Assembly (NCBI RefSeq): GCF_000196135.1
Contig: NC_005090.1
Coordinates: 1,312,001-1,376,000, forward strand
Source of the DNA: Wolinella succinogenes DSM 1740
GTDB lineage: Bacteria > Campylobacterota > Campylobacteria > Campylobacterales > Helicobacteraceae
Length of the DNA: 64,000 nt
Direction of reading: 5' to 3'
The notes beneath the pieces are model-generated. The model made no database searches. It saw only the letters and a program-made list of their open reading frames with translations, and was not told the DNA's origin. Every line of letters starts with the position of its first letter. Positions within the stretch are counted from its first letter, which is position 1. This document shows positions 34,562 to 43,001 of this stretch, piece by piece. Position numbers and translations under genes: made by a program.

Positions 34562-34945
34562 TTACTCGCCCTTCACGCGATACCCTGCTCCCCCTAAGGC
34601 ATGAATCGCTTTATAAACTCTATCTTCTCGCACTAAAATATAGTCCGTATCGTAGGTCGAAACCACAAAAATGGAGATTGATTCTTGGGCGAGAATCGAG
34701 CTGATTTCAGCGATCACTCCCACCAAAGAGAAATCAAGCACGCCCAAGATTCCAAGCACACGCCATCCCCTCTCTGCCTTGACCCCCATAGGGATACTCT
34801 CCTCTAGGGCAACGATAGAGAGCTCTTGATTGGTGCGTGTAATAGAAAAAAACTCTCCCCTCATCGCCCACTCTGGAATCCTAGATGAAGATTCTAGGCG
34901 ACACACCCCAAAGCTCTCTTGGAGCAAAACCAACTCTAAATTCAT
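34562..34945 (-). CDS. ACT-domain protein
   Basis: The 127-aa cytosolic protein contains an N-terminal beta-rich half (WAMRGEFFSITRTNQELSIVA) and a C-terminal ACT-like half (LGVIAEISSILAQESISIFVVSTYDTDYILVR, residues ~70-115). It resembles the CASTOR/ACT_7 type that binds amino acids. It has no catalytic domain, so a small-molecule sensing role is inferred. It stands alone between the chemoreceptor and the iron island, about 110 bases from each neighbour. Confidence 0.72.
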   Translation of the reverse strand: MNLELVLLQESFGVCRLESSSRIPEWAMRGEFFSITRTNQELSIVALEESIPMGVKAERGWRVLGILGVLDFSLVGVIAEISSILAQESISIFVVSTYDTDYILVREDRVYKAIHALGGAGYRVKGE

Positions 34946-35018
34946 AAAAAACCTTGTTTTGTCGCAAAAGTTGTGGATTAAAAGAAGAGTTTAGCAGGTT
35001 ATTGAGAGGCTTGCAAAC

Positions 35019-35044
35019 TCCCCGCCCAAAAAAGGGAGGGGAGG
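35019..35044 (-). terminator. Hairpin after the PepSY-DUF4198 unit
   Basis: CTCCCC-g-CCC (35019-35028) pairs with GGG-a-GGGGAG (35035-35044) around six A residues. The stem lies 14 bases after the stop codon of the DUF4198 gene. It is followed on the minus strand only by a short TTTGC, so termination efficiency is uncertain. Confidence 0.45.
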
Positions 35045-35057
35045 AAGGAGGAAATAT

Positions 35058-35723
35058 TTAAGGCTTGAGATTCCAGTCAATCCCCTTCTCAGTTTTAAAA
35101 ACGAGCGTGTAGATATAGACTCGCTCATCATACTCTTGATCTCCCATCACCCCTTTGTTCTCATCGGTATGGTTCACCTCCGCAAGATACATTCCCTTCC
35201 ATGGGGTTAGGATAGTGATTTTTCCCTCATCATTGCTCTTAAAAGTCTTAGACCATTTGTGGGGTGCGTAGAGCGTGACATCAACCCTAGGGAGAGGCTT
35301 GCCATCAAACATCACCGTGAAGGTGTCGCCCCCAGCCTTCTCAGGCACCAAATCAAGAATCGTGAGAGATTTCACCTCTCGTCTCCCCTCTCTGGCGAGG
35401 AAGGTGTATTGAGTGGCTTTGTTGGTGAGTTTGCTTTTACGCACGGGCATCGCTTCGATTATTGCCGTATCCCCCACTTTGGAGAGATCAAATCGGACAT
35501 GATTCTGCAAGCGCTCACTCTTTTTAAAAGAGCCTTCGGGCAAAAATTGATCAAGTTTTACATTGTCAAACGCCTTGCCCTTCTCCTCCATTAGATCATG
35601 CGACCAGTGCCCAAAATACGCCTTGATCACATCTCCCTCTCGCTCCATCCACACTTGATGCGCTTGAGCGCTCAAAGCCAAAGCGCATCCAAGCGCCAAA
35701 CCGATTAGACCTTTTTTCGTCAT
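35058..35723 (-). CDS. DUF4198 periplasmic protein (copy 1)
   Basis: The 221-aa exported protein has a signal peptide at about residues 1-21 ending in AQA|HQVWMERE. The mature protein begins with a His and carries a YFGHWSHDLMEEKG segment, with a C-terminal Ig-like beta domain (LPRVDVTLYAPHKWSKTFKSNDEGKI in part). DUF4198 proteins are linked to metal (nickel, cobalt or iron) uptake, and the N-terminal HQVW-type sequence suggests metal binding. It overlaps the PepSY gene by 4 bases. A second copy lies at 40179-40847 in the same island, with near-identical HQVWxEREG, GHWSHD, APHKWSK and TPWKGMYL blocks. Confidence 0.8.
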   Translation of the reverse strand: MTKKGLIGLALGCALALSAQAHQVWMEREGDVIKAYFGHWSHDLMEEKGKAFDNVKLDQFLPEGSFKKSERLQNHVRFDLSKVGDTAIIEAMPVRKSKLTNKATQYTFLAREGRREVKSLTILDLVPEKAGGDTFTVMFDGKPLPRVDVTLYAPHKWSKTFKSNDEGKITILTPWKGMYLAEVNHTDENKGVMGDQEYDERVYIYTLVFKTEKGIDWNLKP

Positions 35724-36916
35724 GATTGCTCCTTTTTAAATTTGAGGTTGAAAAGTGAAATGCGAGAGAAGGGATTCTTCTTCCACCACAAATAGAGTCC
35801 GCTAATGCAAGCCCATGTGATGACCAATCCTAAAATCGCAACAAAGATCCGCCCCCCTATACCCGCAATCTGTCCTGAGTGGAGTGGAAACTGAAGATGG
35901 GTGAAACGATCCCCAACGCTTCCCCTCCCCGGAATATAGCGACTCACATACTCGCCGCTCTCCGCATGAATGACAATCCTTGGAGTGCCATATCCTAGGG
36001 GGTGCTTGGGCCCAAAGAGCACCATATAGCTTCTAAAGCCCCCTAGATAGAAGATGGAGCGAGGTTCAAGCTCGATTCCCTCGCCCGCCAACGCCACCCT
36101 TGCCCTCTCTAACGCCTCATCAAATTCCACCTTAGGGCGAAACTTTGGATCAGGCGGATAGCGTTTGAGCGCCTCAAAGGGGAGAGGGGTCAAAGGCGAA
36201 AAGAGTCCCACCACAGGGCGAAAAAGCTCGTTGCGAAGATTGAGCGCAACACTAGAGAGCGCTAGGAGAAAGAGAGGCAAGAGGAGCCACATCCCAAGCG
36301 CTCTATGGGTATCCAAAAACCAGCGATAGCGCTTTGCCCCCCATTTGATCTTCCATGAAGGCTTGAAGCGATGCCAAAAGCCCTCTTTGAAGAGATTGGG
36401 GGTGCTAAGCCACACGCCTGAGAGCGTGATAAAAAGCCAAAGGATCGCCACCCCGCCCATGAGCCACACGCCATAGCGATCAGGAAGACCGAGCGTGTAG
36501 TGGAATCGATAGAGATAGGGGATGATCGATTCTTGACTGCAACACCTCATCGTGTTTCGTCCGCCCAAAACCTCACCATCCCTTGGATCAATAAAGAGCT
36601 GATTGTAGTCACTCCAAGGCTCAGGTGCCCCCTTGCCAAACTTCACTCCCGCCAAAATCGAATCACTCGATTTTTGAGGCAGATGATAGGAGTTGATATG
36701 AGCCTGCGGAAAGCGCTCTTTGACCTTGGCGATCCACTCACTGCTCTTTAGCGCCACTCCCTCTTTAGAAGAATCGATAGAGAAGAGCTTGGGATTGAGC
36801 CAACGGTCGATCTCATCGGTAAAAGCGATGATAGAGCCACTCAATGCGGCGATGACAAGAAAGATCGTGGAGAGTAGTCCCAGCCACTTATGAATCCAGA
36901 GAAAAAAACGACGCAT
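35720..36916 (-). CDS. PepSY-domain membrane protein (PiuB-like)
   Basis: The 398-aa inner-membrane protein has about four transmembrane helices (residues ~10-35, ~145-170, ~200-225, ~350-375). PepSY-type domains lie in the periplasmic loops (RRFFLWIHKWLGLLSTIF start; SGEYVSRYIPGRGSVGDRFTHLQFPLHSG). Proteins of this PepSY_TM family accompany siderophore receptors and are thought to reduce or help release iron from ferric siderophores. AAGGAG precedes ATG 36916. It is translationally coupled to the DUF4198 gene. Confidence 0.82.
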   Translation of the reverse strand: MRRFFLWIHKWLGLLSTIFLVIAALSGSIIAFTDEIDRWLNPKLFSIDSSKEGVALKSSEWIAKVKERFPQAHINSYHLPQKSSDSILAGVKFGKGAPEPWSDYNQLFIDPRDGEVLGGRNTMRCCSQESIIPYLYRFHYTLGLPDRYGVWLMGGVAILWLFITLSGVWLSTPNLFKEGFWHRFKPSWKIKWGAKRYRWFLDTHRALGMWLLLPLFLLALSSVALNLRNELFRPVVGLFSPLTPLPFEALKRYPPDPKFRPKVEFDEALERARVALAGEGIELEPRSIFYLGGFRSYMVLFGPKHPLGYGTPRIVIHAESGEYVSRYIPGRGSVGDRFTHLQFPLHSGQIAGIGGRIFVAILGLVITWACISGLYLWWKKNPFSRISLFNLKFKKEQS

Positions 36917-37066
36917 ACAGGGCGCTCCTTGCGCATAAACTTTGGGTTCTAAAACTATTTTGAAGATATTTTTTGCGGGCTAGCCCCCTAAAGAATTCCG
37001 CCCCCACCCCGAAGAAACTAGCAAAAAGGGCGAGAGAGGGAGCGGCGATTCACCCAAATCATTCCC

Positions 37067-37103
37067 CCTGTTCAGGGAAGCTTTTTTGACTTCCCCGAAC
37101 AGG
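37067..37103 (-). terminator. Strong hairpin at the end of the feo operon
   Basis: CCTGTTC-a-GGGAAG (37067-37080) pairs with CTTCCC-c-GAACAGG (37090-37103) around a 9-base loop. The stem contains the last codons and stop of the small Cys-rich gene. There is no T-run on the minus strand, so it may act as an mRNA 3' stabiliser as well as a stop. Confidence 0.55.
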
Positions 37104-37215
37104 ACTTTCCGCCTCCGCAACCACAATCGCGATCTTTAGAGAATATCTGCTTATAGAGAATCCAAATCGCCAAAAGCAGAAATCCTCCCAAGATGGCGCT
37201 CTCAAAGGGCTCCAT
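37072..37215 (-). CDS. FeoB-associated Cys-rich membrane protein
   Basis: The 47-aa product has one transmembrane helix (ESAILGGFLLLAIWILYKQIF, residues ~4-23 in part) followed by a Cys/Gly/Lys-rich tail containing CGCGGGKSC. This is the pattern of the FeoB-associated Cys-rich membrane protein family, a possible counterpart of FeoC. The start is ATG 37215 after TAAGGAG; longer readings overlap the preceding gene. The stop codon of that gene forms part of this ribosome-binding site. Iron or Fe-S sensing by the Cys tail is inferred. Confidence 0.75.
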   Translation of the reverse strand: MEPFESAILGGFLLLAIWILYKQIFSKDRDCGCGGGKSCSGKSKKLP

Positions 37216-37225
37216 CCTAGACTCC

Positions 37226-37537
37226 TTAGTTGAGAATCTTTTGGCTCTTGATCTCGACAAAGTGCCCCTCGCCGCCATCAAAAACCACGACATACTCACC
37301 ATCAGGCTTCTTGAAGGTCGCTTCACTGTTTTTGTCAAGCTTCATCTCTTGCACGACTTTGCCACCTTGAATCACCTTCAAAGTCGCACCCGCCGCGCTT
37401 GAGCCATCGCTAAAACCTGCTTCACAACTCACGCTCTTGTCGCCATTGTCAAAGCAATTCATGAGCGCCGTGTGCGCCAAGAGAGATTCTCCTGCTAAAA
37501 AAAGCCCCAAAAGGGCGATCCCAAGGGATGATTTCAT
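37226..37537 (-). CDS. Small exported protein of the feo operon
   Basis: The 103-aa protein has a clear signal peptide (residues 1-21, ending SLLA|HTALMN). The mature part has two Cys residues (NCFDNGDKSVSCEAGF), probably a disulphide, and a beta-rich Ig-like region (GATLKVIQGGKVVQEMKLDK...GEYVVVFDGGEGHFVEI). This resembles a minimal version of the DUF4198 C-terminal domain. It overlaps feoB by 4 bases, so it is made together with the ferrous iron transporter. It is a possible periplasmic iron-binding helper; the function is unknown. Confidence 0.72.
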   Translation of the reverse strand: MKSSLGIALLGLFLAGESLLAHTALMNCFDNGDKSVSCEAGFSDGSSAAGATLKVIQGGKVVQEMKLDKNSEATFKKPDGEYVVVFDGGEGHFVEIKSQKILN

Positions 37538-39834
37538 TTATTCTCCTTTAAAGTTTGATGAAAATTTCTAGGAAAGAATCCAAGCGCCAAAAGGAGCGCT
37601 AATAGAATCCCATAAAAGCCAAGAAGCGCTCCCATCGCCGAAAGCTCCAAAGCATTCCCGATAGAGTAAACCCCAATGGCAACCGCAAGCGCCAAAAGGA
37701 GCGGATAAAGGAGGGCAAAAAGCGTCCATCTCCAACTCCCTAGCTGAGTCTTTAGCACCACGATAGTCGCGATGCAAGGGGGCGTGAGCGCCATAAAGAG
37801 AATCATCGCCACTCCTGCTAGAGCCGAATAGCCCCCTTGAGTCCTAATCCCCTCCTCAGGCCTCACCCCTCCATCGCTCGATTCTTCAAAGAGCGCGCCA
37901 AGAGTGGCCACAAAGCTTTCACGCGCGGCAAAAGAGCTCAAAAAGGCGATGTTGATCTTCCAATCAAAGCCAGCGTATTGAGTCACACTCTCTAGCGCAC
38001 GACCCGCGATTCCTAAATAGGAGTTGGCGATCTTCTCATCTTTGACCTCTCGAAAGAGAGTCTTGCGAGCCGAGATGATTTGACGGAGCGCGCGCTCCAC
38101 CTTGGCCGCCTCTTTGTCGGATCGATCGCGCACGATCTTAAAAAAGAGGGGTTCGATTTGGGCGTATTTCTCATCAAGCCTTGATAACGCCTCTTGGGTC
38201 GTGATTCCCATGCGCTTTTGCTTGTAGTTCTCCGAGAACTCAATGAGCGCCATGACTCTCTGAGGAGTATTGAGTGCTGCCTGATAGGAATTCCCCTCCA
38301 AAGCATCCACAAAACGCTCATACGCCCCCTGGATAGAGCGATCAAACTCCTCTTGGCGCTCCTTAGAAACTCCAGGAAATTGGATGAGCACAAAGAGCAC
38401 GACCGCCACAGCGAGCACGACCGTGACTACCTTTTTGAGGTAGAGCCACACCTTTTGCCATGCCGCAGTGAGCACACCTCGAAGCGTAGGCAGGTGGTAG
38501 GGCGGGAGCTCCATGACAAAAGGAAGGGTCTCCTTGGAGCGAAGAAGCGTCAAAGAGAGAATCTTTGCCATGATGAGCGCCACCATCACCGTGAGCGTGG
38601 AGATGACAAACATCACCAGCGCCTTCTCCTCCACAAAGAGCACTGAAACCACCAAGACAAAAAAAGGCGTCTTGGCAAGACAATTGAGAAAAGGAACAGT
38701 GAGAATCGTCGCCCACCGCGCTCGAACATCGCCAATCCCTCGACTCGCCATAATCGCAGGCACCGCGCATCCACCGACCACCACGCCTCCCATCACATAA
38801 GAGAGCGTGCTCTGCCCATGCAAGCCATAGCTCCGAAAGAGCCGATCAAGCGCAAACGCCATTCTCGCCATGTAACCCGAATCTTCGAGAATCGCAATGA
38901 GCGAAAAGAGAATCATGAAGATGGGGAGATAGTTCAAAAGCGCCAAAATGCTATTGGCCATCCAAACCCCAAAATCTCGCAAAATAGGAATAGCGCCTAG
39001 ATGCTCTGGGGGAAGAAGCGAAACAAACTCTTGCTTCAGCCACGCTAGATAAGGCCAAGTGTAGTTGGTGAGCTCATAGCCACGCACGATTGAGAGATCA
39101 TAGATCGCGTAGATGACCGCGAGCAAAATAGGAAGTGCAAGATAGCGGTGGAGAACGACCTTGTCGATTCGATCACTCAGAGAGCCCTTGGTGCGAGGAT
39201 CTTTGATAAGGACACTCTCTAATATCTTTTCGCACGCCTCATAGCGAGCGATGGCGATATTTTTTGATTCCTCTCCCTCGCTGAATTGAAGGATTGGCGT
39301 GGGAGCATCACTCTTTAGTGCCTCTTGGATTGCATCTAGGATTCGCTTTTTTTCGCTCTTTTGGCGCGCATTACAGAGAATCACTCCGATTCCAAGTTGA
39401 GCCTCTAGCGCCTCTAAATCGTAGCGATAGCCCCTGCCCTTAGCGACGTCAGCCATATTGAGCACCAAAAGCACAGGGATTTTAAACTCCATCGCCTGAG
39501 TGGTGAGATAGAGTCCTTTGAGGGGATTGGAGGCGTCAATGATATTGAGGATGAGATCAGGCTTCTCTTCTCGCAAATAGGCGAGGCTCACTCGCTCTTC
39601 AGGTGAAAAAGTGCTCAATGAGTAGATACCCGGAAGATCGATTAGCTCGACCTCCTGATCCCCCAGCCTAAAATAGGCACTTTTCTTGTCCACCGTGACA
39701 CCAGGATAGTTGGCGATGTGCTGTTTGGCTCCGCTTAGGGTGTTAAAAAGGGTTGATTTTCCGCAGTTGGGCTGACCCAAAAGAGCGATCTTTAGAGGTC
39801 TATTCGAGGCCACAACTTCCCCTGCCCACTTCAA
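37534..39834 (-). CDS. feoB: Ferrous iron transporter FeoB
   Basis: Inner-membrane Fe2+ permease with a cytosolic GTPase head. The 766-aa product shows G1 LGQPNCGKSTLFN, G3 DLPGIYSLS, G4 VLNMADV, and then two Gate domains with the Cys of GGCAVPAIMASRGIG and PFLNCLAKTP. Large hydrophobic segments occupy the C-terminal half. It starts within the end of feoA (35-base overlap); ATG 39834 or a GTG at residue 8 are both possible. The C-terminal cytosolic tail is short. Confidence 0.94.
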   Translation of the reverse strand: MKWAGEVVASNRPLKIALLGQPNCGKSTLFNTLSGAKQHIANYPGVTVDKKSAYFRLGDQEVELIDLPGIYSLSTFSPEERVSLAYLREEKPDLILNIIDASNPLKGLYLTTQAMEFKIPVLLVLNMADVAKGRGYRYDLEALEAQLGIGVILCNARQKSEKKRILDAIQEALKSDAPTPILQFSEGEESKNIAIARYEACEKILESVLIKDPRTKGSLSDRIDKVVLHRYLALPILLAVIYAIYDLSIVRGYELTNYTWPYLAWLKQEFVSLLPPEHLGAIPILRDFGVWMANSILALLNYLPIFMILFSLIAILEDSGYMARMAFALDRLFRSYGLHGQSTLSYVMGGVVVGGCAVPAIMASRGIGDVRARWATILTVPFLNCLAKTPFFVLVVSVLFVEEKALVMFVISTLTVMVALIMAKILSLTLLRSKETLPFVMELPPYHLPTLRGVLTAAWQKVWLYLKKVVTVVLAVAVVLFVLIQFPGVSKERQEEFDRSIQGAYERFVDALEGNSYQAALNTPQRVMALIEFSENYKQKRMGITTQEALSRLDEKYAQIEPLFFKIVRDRSDKEAAKVERALRQIISARKTLFREVKDEKIANSYLGIAGRALESVTQYAGFDWKINIAFLSSFAARESFVATLGALFEESSDGGVRPEEGIRTQGGYSALAGVAMILFMALTPPCIATIVVLKTQLGSWRWTLFALLYPLLLALAVAIGVYSIGNALELSAMGALLGFYGILLALLLALGFFPRNFHQTLKENK

Positions 39835-40039
39835 TCAGCATCGCTTCAGAGCGCCTAATTCCCACATCACCACTCGCCACCCTCACCCAAAGAGGGTCAA
39901 GGAGGGGAGCTTGGCGGATGACTTCGATCTTTCGCCCTGGAAAAAAGCCCATATCAAGAAGCTTGGCAAGTAGCGCGCCTTCGGCCCTCACCTCAGAAAT
40001 CATCGCCTCTTGGCCATGAGGCAGTTCTGTCAAAGTCAT
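39800..40039 (-). CDS. feoA: Ferrous iron transport protein FeoA
   Basis: The 79-aa cytosolic SH3-like protein interacts with FeoB. Typical features are LLDMGFFPGRKIEVIRQAP and the hydrophobic end IRRSEAMLIEV. Of the ATGs at 40048 and 40039, the second lies at the right distance from AAGAGAGA. A Fur-box-like palindrome stands about 65 bases upstream (40102-40120). It is the first gene of feoA-feoB-(103 aa)-(Cys-rich). Confidence 0.87.
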   Translation of the reverse strand: MTLTELPHGQEAMISEVRAEGALLAKLLDMGFFPGRKIEVIRQAPLLDPLWVRVASGDVGIRRSEAMLIEVGRGSCGLE

Positions 40040-40101
40040 AATTATCATTCTCTCTTTTGGATTGGTAGGGACGCATGATAACAAAAAGAGCGCCATAATT
40101 C

Positions 40102-40120
40102 AATAATCATTATCATAATT
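40102..40120 (-). promoter_or_regulatory. Fur box upstream of feoA
   Basis: The plus strand reads AATAATCATTATCATAATT (minus: AATTATGATAATGATTATT), close to the GATAATGATAATCATTATC Fur consensus with three consecutive hexamer-like units. It lies between the DUF4198 copy 2 stop codon and feoA. Confidence 0.7.
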
Positions 40121-40178
40121 GAAAGATTATTCCCTTTTCCGAGGTTTTTTATTCCCCTTTTTGGTACTCATTGGCGGG

Positions 40179-40847
40179 CTACTTAGCGGGCTCCACCCAA
40201 GCGATTCCGCTCTCGTTGACAAAGACTAGCGTCATCACATAGTTGCTCTTCTCATACTCTTTTCCATTGACCACACCCTTGGCCTCATCCATGTAGCTGG
40301 CTTCCATGAGATACATCCCCTTCCAAGGAGTCTGAATAGTGACCTTGCCCTCATCATCGCTCATGAGACTTTTAGACCACTTGTGTGGCGCATAGATCGT
40401 CACTTTGGTGCGCGCTAAAGGCTTGTCGCGGAAAAGAAGCATAAAAGTGTTGCCCTCAGCGCTCTGTGGAACCAAGTCCAGCTCCATGAGCGCTTTAGTC
40501 TCACTTCGCCCATGGCGCGCCAAGAAAGTGGTGCGGATGATCGTCTCCACCATCTTCCCTTTTCTTGGATCTAGCGCCTCTATGAGCGCAATATCCTTGA
40601 CTTTGCCCAGCTTTAGCTCGATTCCATCCTCAAGAGGCTCGCTCTTTTGAAGCGCTCCTTGGGGGAGAACCTCTTTGCCCTTGATCTCGCCTAGACGCTT
40701 GCCACTCCTTTTTTCCATAAAATCGTGCGACCAGTGACCATAATAGGCCTTCGCTACACTCCCCTCTCGCTCAAGCCAGACCTGATGCGCTCCCGCACTC
40801 AAAGAAAATCCTGCCACTAGTGCCAAGGTTAAAAGACTCTTTTTCAT
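40179..40847 (-). CDS. DUF4198 periplasmic protein (copy 2)
   Basis: The 222-aa exported protein has a signal peptide of about 20 residues ending SAGA|HQVWLEREG. It is a paralogue of the gene at 35058-35723, sharing YYGHWSHDFMEKR, TFLARHGRSETKAL, APHKWSKSLMSDDEGKVT and TPWKGMYLMEASY. It follows a TonB-dependent receptor by 26 bases, so it is probably co-transcribed with it and may handle the metal or metal complex released in the periplasm. The metal is not determined; iron is suggested by context. Confidence 0.8.
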   Translation of the reverse strand: MKKSLLTLALVAGFSLSAGAHQVWLEREGSVAKAYYGHWSHDFMEKRSGKRLGEIKGKEVLPQGALQKSEPLEDGIELKLGKVKDIALIEALDPRKGKMVETIIRTTFLARHGRSETKALMELDLVPQSAEGNTFMLLFRDKPLARTKVTIYAPHKWSKSLMSDDEGKVTIQTPWKGMYLMEASYMDEAKGVVNGKEYEKSNYVMTLVFVNESGIAWVEPAK

Positions 40848-40873
40848 GTTTTTCCTTTAGGGTTAATTTGAAA

Positions 40874-42847
40874 TTAGAATTTATATTTCACAGCCAATCG
40901 AACATCTCGACCCGCCTCTTCAACGATCGAATCGCCACTCTCAAAAGAGCTCTGCTCATAGTAGCTCTTGTCCAAAAGATTGTGCACCGCGAGCGACCAT
41001 GTGAGTCCCTTGATTGAAGCGGGTCTCCACTGGAGCTCTAAATCATGTGTCACATAGCCAGCGCGCCGGTAGAGCGCAGGAACATCATCGAGCTTATCCA
41101 CGGCGTGCAGTGTGTAGCCCAACAAAAGTTCAGGCGTCATCTGATAGCTCACATCCCAAACGAATCGATCCCCCATAGAAGCAGCCTTGCGGCGTGAGAC
41201 CACCACGGGTTCGCCCCCCTCTTCCATCTCGACATGGATAAACCCTAGCGATGTCGCCCAAGCCTCTTTTTCCCAGGAGGCTTTGAGCTCATACCCTTTA
41301 GAGATAAGATCCTCCTCTTGGTTGAAAATTTTGGTGATTTTCCCTGAGGGGCCTCCGCTTCGCGTATAATCGATGAGATTTTCGATGGTGGTTTTAAAGA
41401 GGGTGGCGCTCAATTTCATGCGGTCATTGTCGGCGAAAACTCCCCGCGTGGAGTATTTGATCCCGCCCTCTTTCTGTTTGGAGATTTCAGGCTTGAACGC
41501 TTCGCCATTGTTAAAATTGGCGCTTTGGGTGATGCCCGCCATCCACTGAAGAGGGATGATACCCCCCGCACGAACCGATTCGCTGTAATTGGAAAAAAGC
41601 GCCAATCCAGAGAGCAGCTCATACTCTGCGCCGAAGTTGGGCGAGAGCTCATCTCCGCTCAGCGTCTTTGGACCAAAGTCGCTTTTGTAATCATCCCATC
41701 GAAGCCCATAGTGCAGCTTCAACGCCTCAACCCTAGTGAGCCCTTGGAGGAAAAGTCCTGTGGTTTTCGCCTCGTTTTCATAGAGAGAGTTCTCTACGAT
41801 TCCCTTCTCCTGCTCATAATCGCCTCCCAAAGTGAAGCGATGCTGAAAGATTCCAGAATCTAGCGTCATCACATTTTTAAGACTTCCGCCAGTGGTTTGG
41901 CTCGTGACATCAAGAAGGCTGGTTCGATTCTCCAAATGGCGCTCGTTACGATAGATCTTGGTTTGAATATCAACATAAGGATTTTCAGGATTGTAGCGAT
42001 GATCCAGCGTGTAGGTGTCTCGCTTTAAGACCTGAAAATCGGCCTTCTGAGAGGCGCTTGGCGCCCCCATATCACTCCCTGTACTGCCTGAGACATAGTG
42101 CCCTGAGCTTTTATTGTGGGTCGCCCCCACTTTGAGCGTGTGCCCCTCAAGATCAAGAAGGCTTAGCTTGGCAAAGTAGTTGCGATCTTTGGTGGCGGTG
42201 TAGAGAGCATCCTCTCCACTTCCCCCTCGATAATCATCCTCGTTTTGGCCTGACACATCCACCAAGATTCCCAAATGATCACTGAGCAATCCATAGACAG
42301 AAGTGCCCCCGAGATAGCCATCTGAAGCGCTTGCATAGCCACTTCTTAGCATCATGCCAAGCTTTTGATTTCCTTCTAATAGATCTTGGGCGTCCACCGT
42401 CTCAAACGCGATACTCCCTCCAAGCGCTCCGCCACCCGAATCGGCGCTAGAGAGCGTGGAGACCTCCACCTGCTTTAAAAGGTCAGGATCAATTCCAAAA
42501 GAATCTCCTCGATGCTGGAAGAGGCTTCGCCCCTGTTTGGCTCCATCCACGGTGATATTGAGATTGTTACTCTCAATCCCTCTGAGGTAGATTCGCTGAG
42601 CATTTCGACCGCCCCCTCCGATATCCACCGAAGGCTCATTGGCAAAAAGCTCTTTGAGGTCTTTGGCCTGCTTTCGCTCTATCGTTTCAGCATTAATGAC
42701 CGCAGGAGAACCTCTCTCCTCTTTGGCTTCCGCTGAAACTTTGACGCTGTTTAGCTTCAAACTGGGTGCAAAATCTTCTGCATAGGCCAGCCCCGAAGCC
42801 AAACAAAGCGAGAGCGCTACACTCACCCCCCTTCTCTCTATTCCCAT
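40874..42847 (-). CDS. TonB-dependent outer-membrane receptor 1
   Basis: The 657-aa outer-membrane gated channel has a signal peptide (about residues 1-23, ending AYA|EDF) and a plug domain with QRIYLRGIESNNLNITVDGAK. It ends in a 22-strand-type beta barrel with terminal Phe (DVRLAVKYKF). The plug features and the LFQHRGDSFGIDPDLLKQVEV segment resemble the haem/haemoglobin receptor branch, but the FRAP/NPNL motif was not identified, so the substrate is open. It is followed by the DUF4198 gene. The upstream region holds a palindrome (42960-42982) and an imperfect Fur-like AT-rich stretch (42943-42962). Confidence 0.88.
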   Translation of the reverse strand: MGIERRGVSVALSLCLASGLAYAEDFAPSLKLNSVKVSAEAKEERGSPAVINAETIERKQAKDLKELFANEPSVDIGGGGRNAQRIYLRGIESNNLNITVDGAKQGRSLFQHRGDSFGIDPDLLKQVEVSTLSSADSGGGALGGSIAFETVDAQDLLEGNQKLGMMLRSGYASASDGYLGGTSVYGLLSDHLGILVDVSGQNEDDYRGGSGEDALYTATKDRNYFAKLSLLDLEGHTLKVGATHNKSSGHYVSGSTGSDMGAPSASQKADFQVLKRDTYTLDHRYNPENPYVDIQTKIYRNERHLENRTSLLDVTSQTTGGSLKNVMTLDSGIFQHRFTLGGDYEQEKGIVENSLYENEAKTTGLFLQGLTRVEALKLHYGLRWDDYKSDFGPKTLSGDELSPNFGAEYELLSGLALFSNYSESVRAGGIIPLQWMAGITQSANFNNGEAFKPEISKQKEGGIKYSTRGVFADNDRMKLSATLFKTTIENLIDYTRSGGPSGKITKIFNQEEDLISKGYELKASWEKEAWATSLGFIHVEMEEGGEPVVVSRRKAASMGDRFVWDVSYQMTPELLLGYTLHAVDKLDDVPALYRRAGYVTHDLELQWRPASIKGLTWSLAVHNLLDKSYYEQSSFESGDSIVEEAGRDVRLAVKYKF

Positions 42848-42959
42848 TTCGAACCTCCTTCAAAATCGAATGTATCTATCTCTTCATAGCTATTTGAATA
42901 ACTATTTGGAACGGAGAATGAAACCAAAGTAGGGCTTAAAAGGTGATTAATATTGATAA

Positions 42960-42982
42960 TTGTTCTTATTTATTAAGAACAA
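42960..42982. promoter_or_regulatory. Perfect 9-bp palindrome upstream of receptor 1
   Basis: TTGTTCTTA (42960-42968) and TAAGAACAA (42974-42982) are perfect inverted repeats around 5 bases. It adjoins GATTAATATTGATAAT, an imperfect Fur-like stretch. It may be an operator of the receptor or a second hairpin behind the efflux operon. Confidence 0.45.
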
Positions 42983-43001
42983 AAAAGCGATTTTACTCGC
43001 T
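42981..43001 (-). terminator. Rho-independent terminator of the efflux operon
   Basis: The minus strand reads AGCGA-GTAAAA-TCGCT followed by TTTTT. The stem includes the stop codon of the outer-membrane factor gene. Confidence 0.65.
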
